A DNA stretch of 21,391 nucleotides, taken from Chara braunii. Lineage: Eukaryota > Streptophyta > Charophyceae > Charales > Characeae. The DNA lies in NCBI GenBank assembly GCA_003427395.1, contig BFEA01000148.1, forward strand, positions 157,104-178,494. The letters run 5' to 3'. Positions 17,905-21,391 of the stretch are shown in pieces. The translations under genes were made by a program, and so were the position numbers. Below the pieces are notes generated by a model. That model was not told the origin of the DNA and ran no database searches. It was given only the letters and a program-made list of their open reading frames with translations. Each line of letters begins with the position of its first letter. The first letter of the stretch is position 1.

Positions 17905-18238
17905 NGTTCGTGCTGATTTTAGCCATACTGGCGGTGGTTGTAGGTGGATTGAGTAGGTTTCACCTATTCGCAGGACCTCAGCGGTAGGCTATTACAAGAG
18001 TTATATCCTAATTGGCATCAGAGATCTAGGATCTGTTCCATGCTTTTGAGTCTTGTCGTGCTTATAGATGGCTTTCAGTGTGTAGGTTGCATAGTTTTCA
18101 TCTTTAGCCGAAGCCAGAAAATGGCCCTGGTATCTTAAAGGTTTCTGCAAAATTTCTTCAATATGTTTTTGAATGGGACTCTGGGCCCGGTTCCCAGCAC
18201 GTGTTGCTCCCCACGAATAGATTGGAGCATGTCCAGTT

Positions 18239-18271
<33 letters not shown>

Positions 18272-18273
<2 letters not shown>

Positions 18274-18280
18274 TCGAACA
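18272..18280 (+). repeat. target-site duplication, right copy
   Basis: GGTCGAACA directly after the poly(A) run. Confidence 0.8.
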
Positions 18281-18427
18281 ACTCGTGTGCACACTTGTAA
18301 GCGCGATCTAATCAGCGCGGCCTACACGTGCCCAAACATAGGCGATTTGCGATCACTGATGAACTTGGCACCTCCAGTATCGAGATAAGGGTGAAATTTC
18401 CCTTTTTGGGGGGGAATTTGAGCCGGT

Positions 18428-18459
18428 GGGAATTTCCGCCACTATACCCGGAAATTCCC
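18428..18459. repeat. perfect 10-bp inverted repeat
   Basis: GGGAATTTCC (18428-18437) and GGAAATTCCC (18450-18459) with a 12-base spacer; could form a hairpin. Confidence 0.8.
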
Positions 18460-18574
18460 TTGACAATCGAAATACGATCCGATGCGATTCCACTACGCTG
18501 CAGCTAGTGATCCGCTGGAATATCAAGATGTCGCACATCGTGTATCAAGAATACTGGGAGGAAGAACCGCTTAG

Positions 18575-18901
18575 GCTGAGACATCCGGAATTCCCCTGTC
18601 TAACCGCCGCGCCATAACCAGCGACCCGAGGGCTCCCGACTACCCAACTACGTATAACACGCAATACTTCATATTCCCCGGCTTCGTCGTTATCACCACC
18701 AATTTCCCTCCCTTCCACATCATCCTCCCATACCAAATACTCACGCTGGTTCCGTGGAACTCCATAGCCCCATATTGGCCCCACACGCCGTGCAGAAATT
18801 GTAGACGATGCAGCAACCGCCGAGCCTCTGGAATTACGGAGCCCAACCATAACACGCGACGACAATCAACACGTGTCCACACCCGAAGGTCCGACCCATA
18901 G
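18575..18901 (+). pseudogene. LTR-encoded ORF, diverged third copy (partial)
   Basis: Frame 2 is open from 18575 to TAG 18899-18901. The core GFVVITTNFPPFHIILPY and VPWNSIAPYWPHTPCRNC aligns without gaps to the LTR ORF of element A (GFVIIDTHFPPYSILLPF, IPWTAVAPHWPRTLCTEC). Over the 43 aligned codons from 18680 I count 15, 12 and 28 differences at codon positions 1, 2 and 3, and 22 identical residues. The CxxC is extended to CRNCRRC and a basic tail follows (NTRRQSTRVHTRRSDP). The proline-rich N-terminus is not recognisable and no ATG is evident, so this copy is partial. Confidence 0.6.
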
Positions 18902-19376
18902 AAATCGCAACCCTCGCAGGCGGACCTCTCCCGAACCGCCGTCACTATAATAGGCGGATCGGACGACCCAAGATGCACCACGCATGCCATCTGCCTTATG
19001 CCGCACGACATCGACCGCCATCAGAGCGAAAGTAACATGTCCCTTAGCCTTATTGCACCTATGCCCCTGCAACCTTGCCACAGGAGATCTAAGTTCTGAT
19101 ATGGGACTCCACCCCCAATTTCCCAAAAATCCTTGGCACACCCCTTTTCGCACTTCCAGGCCCACATCTCCGATCAGGAAGTCGTGCCGGGCGTGAGGTT
19201 GGGCGTCACAACGCGCCCCCCGATCGAGAGTACAAGTATGCATGCTGGTTCGCGTCGTTGACTTTGTGGATGTCCAACTTTAACTCAAACTGGCGCCACC
19301 ATGGGGATCAGGTCTGTCTTCACTGCATCGCAGAAGATCGGTATGCCGTCAAACTTGGGGATGCTCTCGCGAGTAG

Positions 19377-19886
19377 TCGCGGTCGGACTGGCTGCAGCGG
19401 CACAAACAAGATATCTCTCGCAAGCTCCTCCCGAAACGGATGGGCCCCTCGCCGATCGTGGCACCCGCTAGGGATGCACCAAAAGGACTTTCCTTTGTCA
19501 TTCAGGTGCCTGCCCACTTGCCCGTCTACCCGGTCTTTCATTGCTCCAAGCTGGCCCTCTACACGCCAACGGAACATGACGATTTTCCCAGGCGACGATC
19601 GCAAGACCCACCGTCTATGGACAATTTTCAAGAGGTTGGCGACATCATCTCCCATGGACACAACGGCAACAGGCCGACCGAATACCTGGTTCATTTTGTG
19701 TACTGCACCCATAAAGCTGACCATTGGTTGACCCGTGCGGAACTGCAAGCAACAGCCCCAGATGTTCTCGCACGCTACGAACGCAAGTTGCAAGGCAAGC
19801 CCGTATCTTCGGCTCCACGTCGCACCCGCGTCCAAGTTCCACCTTCAGATCCTCAGCTTCGCCCTCGACCCGGCTTGACTTCATAA
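19377..19886 (+). pseudogene. pol: element C: integrase C-terminus with chromodomain
   Basis: An open frame after TAG 19374. RHKQDISRKLLPKRMGPSPIV is the GPY/F-type integrase module, and HLPVYPVFHCSKLALYTP is the usual HPVFHVSKL segment. A chromodomain-like region (about 19620-19800) has EVGDIISHGHNGNRPTEYLV, HFVYCTHKADHWLTRAEL and APDVLARYERKL. Chromodomains guide integration to chromatin in chromoviruses; here the usual WKGY aromatic site reads HFVYC. The protein ends in TAA within the polypurine tract. The upstream part of element C is not found; the second LTR abuts it at 19210. Confidence 0.75.
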
Positions 19887-19897
19887 GGAGGGGGGGG
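19885..19897 (+). other. polypurine tract of element C
   Basis: AAGGAGGGGGGGG overlaps the pol stop and precedes a TTACATG-type LTR start; this is the expected plus-strand primer site. Confidence 0.75.
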
Positions 19898-19963
19898 CGT
19901 TACATGCTGCGCCTGCACACGGGCCACATTTGAGGGGCACCACAGATTTCAAATATAGGCGGC

Positions 19964-20012
19964 ATTTATTTATTTATTTATTTATTTACTTATTTATTTA
20001 TTTATTTACTTA
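19964..20012 (+). repeat. (ATTT)n tetranucleotide array
   Basis: About twelve ATTT units with two ACTT variants. Confidence 0.95.
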
Positions 20013-20557
20013 CCTGCTGTCTCATTTTGTCCATGCAGGCGTCGTTTCCGACTTGCAGTCCCCAAGGCACAACCTTGGGACTGGGTACACCAGAAGCACT
20101 AAAGAGGCCAGGCGCGTTTTCGCGCCTTGCTGCATCAGCAGCACAGTTTGGACGTCCAGTACGGACCCATACTGGGTGGGCTGTTTTGAGGCCAGCACCA
20201 GGTAGGCCCAGCCTCGCCCAGCGCTACACATAGTTGGGCAGCGCCTGGGCAGCACACAATTCGAATAGCTCACTTCTTGGGCGCTATGCTGCTGGACCAG
20301 CACCGCACTGATAGCGCTGCGCTGCGTTAGGATTAGCGGAGTAGGCAGGAGATAGGGCGGAGGTCATACGTGCAGCGTTTGAGTACGTACCTGGGCGCCA
20401 TAGCTGGACTTGGCTTCAGCGACCTGCAGCACAGTGTATGCCGGCAACGTCAGTACTTGGCAGCAGCTACCTGCAGGTGAGACAGCAAGGAGTGCGATAT
20501 CATCTTTATCATCTTCCTCCTCTTATCTGTCCTCGCCCTCCATCTCTTCTTCCTCCT

Positions 20558-20597
20558 CTTCTTCTTCTTCTTCTTCTTCTTCTTCTTCTTCTTCTTC
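20558..20597 (+). repeat. (TTC)n trinucleotide array
   Basis: About thirteen TTC units. Confidence 0.95.
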
Positions 20598-20837
20598 GGA
20601 TACAAGAATGGGAGAGAGATTACAGGCAGAGGATACAGGCAGAGGTTGTAAAACTTGTAATGGGCATTGCGCCCAGGATCTGATCGGACATCTATGAGAG
20701 AGATATTGATTGGACATCGGCAAGGGGCTATTTTTGGACTTCGCTATCGCGATCTTGGTCTTCTCCGTCACCTCCATCTTCGTCTCTCCTCTTCCCCCAT
20801 CTCTCTTCTGTGGTATCTCCCTATGTGTGTGTACGAA

Positions 20838-20871
20838 GGAGGGACCTTTCTTCAGTGTACATGGTCCCTCC
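20838..20871. repeat. 9-bp perfect inverted repeat, possible hairpin
   Basis: GGAGGGACC (20838-20846) and GGTCCCTCC (20863-20871) with a 16-base loop in the LTR of element C. Confidence 0.8.
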
Positions 20872-21391
20872 TCTCTCACACGTGTGTCGAGTGATGGGTT
20901 GTCGTGTCAGTGCCGGTCAGGTCAGGACTTGTTTCAAAGTCTTCCACTGCGCTATTTAATGTCACTTCGTCTGTATCAGGGTGTACATTGCCTGTTGATG
21001 TTTCACTAACATTGCATTGTCCATTCAGTCCTTCTCATCACATTGCGGATCCTTGGTTGTACATACATTGGCCAACGGGGCATGTATCACACAGAGAGAG
21101 AGAGAGCTGAGATGTTCAGGTCAATAGTGTTGCTGTCCCAGAGCAACCAATCGCCTGATGGGTCTCTACTTAAACCACTAGTCCATCCCGAACCAACTCG
21201 CTGTCTGTTACATACTTCAATGAGTATGGGCAGAACCAAAGATCAACCAATATAGGATGAGCATTTATGCAGCGGAAGTCTGATAACGAACTGGCTCACA
21301 TAGACTGACTCACATAGACTGACCTACATGGCATCACTCCACACACATACAATCATGAGATGGTGGGGTCTGGGTCATTCATAGACGATAC

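Larger units (their letters stand above)
17124..18271 (+). mobile_element. poly(A)-tailed retroposon (SINE-, truncated LINE- or retrocopy-like)
   Basis: A 1148-base insert ending in 32 A residues (18240-18271) and bounded by the 9-bp direct repeat GGTCGAACA. A 3' poly(A) tail plus a target-site duplication is the signature of LINE-machinery retroposition. It holds no protein-like ORF. Its parts are a G-run-rich region (about 17215-17545), a degenerate tandem duplication of about 135 bases (17684-17904) and an AT-balanced 3' end with a PBS-like word at 18012-18024. Its source RNA is not recognised. Confidence 0.75.
16145..19210 (+). repeat. second LTR, related to that of element A, split by a retroposon (probably solo)
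   Basis: Starts TGTAACTGT and ends GGCGTGAGGTTGGGCGTCACA, like the LTR of A. In order it has a TATA box, two GACGGACT hairpins, a long (GA) run, a diverged copy of the LTR ORF, and AATCCTTGGCACACCCC near 19126, as in the LTR of A (1249-1265). No primer-binding site follows 19210 and no polypurine tract precedes 16145, so a solo LTR is the simplest reading. The flanking five bases (GCCCT and ACGCG) do not match, so no duplication is seen. Without the 1.15 kb retroposon it is about 1.9 kb. Confidence 0.6.
19898..21391 (+). repeat. 3' LTR of element C (partial, runs off window)
   Basis: Sequence directly after the polypurine tract with no coding frame. It contains an (ATTT) array, a (TTC) array, a 9-bp inverted repeat (20838-20871), a short GA run near 21093 and a 14-bp tandem pair CTCACATAGACTGA at 21295-21322. 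It shares no clear similarity with the LTR of A. Its end and any second copy are outside the window. Confidence 0.55.

Noticed and set aside
20523-20879. Minus-strand frame with a poly-Glu run
   Set aside because: It is the translation of the TTC microsatellite in an LTR; no other protein-like feature.

Overview
The window is a nest of decayed LTR retrotransposons from a nuclear genome. I see no host gene, tRNA, rRNA or CRISPR array. Ty3/Gypsy polyproteins with tRNA-iMet-type primer sites, a chromodomain remnant, TATA-box promoters, long microsatellites and a poly(A) retroposon point to a eukaryote of the green lineage. The Gag and Pol wording resembles repeats I associate with charophyte algae such as Chara, but that is an impression, not a database result.

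Layout. (1) Positions 1-12397: plus-strand Ty3/Gypsy element A. It has a truncated 5' LTR (1-1335), a primer-binding site, and one gag-protease-RT-RNase H frame interrupted only by in-frame stops. A PHD-type zinc finger sits between RNase H and integrase, and the integrase has a frameshift and a core deletion. Three accessory ORFs follow before the 3' LTR; the first starts in an ATGA overlap with the end of pol. (2) 12398-about 15690: minus-strand Ty3/Gypsy element B (gag, protease, RT, RNase H, start of integrase). Element A sits inside B's integrase zinc finger. (3) 16145-19210: an older LTR related to that of A, probably solo, split by a 1.15 kb poly(A) retroposon with a 9-bp target-site duplication. 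(4) 19211-21391: the 3' end of a chromodomain-bearing plus-strand element C, its polypurine tract and the start of its LTR.

Most striking observations. The LTR carries an ORF (copies at 577-1041, 11628-12092 and 18575-18901) whose protein is conserved between two diverged LTRs, with differences concentrated at third codon positions. The transcribed part of the LTR carries a small hairpin with an invariant GACGGACT loop; its stem pair changes as C-G, T-A and G-C across three copies. The PHD finger inside pol and the stop-start accessory ORF are also unusual. Element A thus appears to be a large retrotransposon that coded for proteins in its LTR, in pol and downstream of pol; every copy here is damaged.
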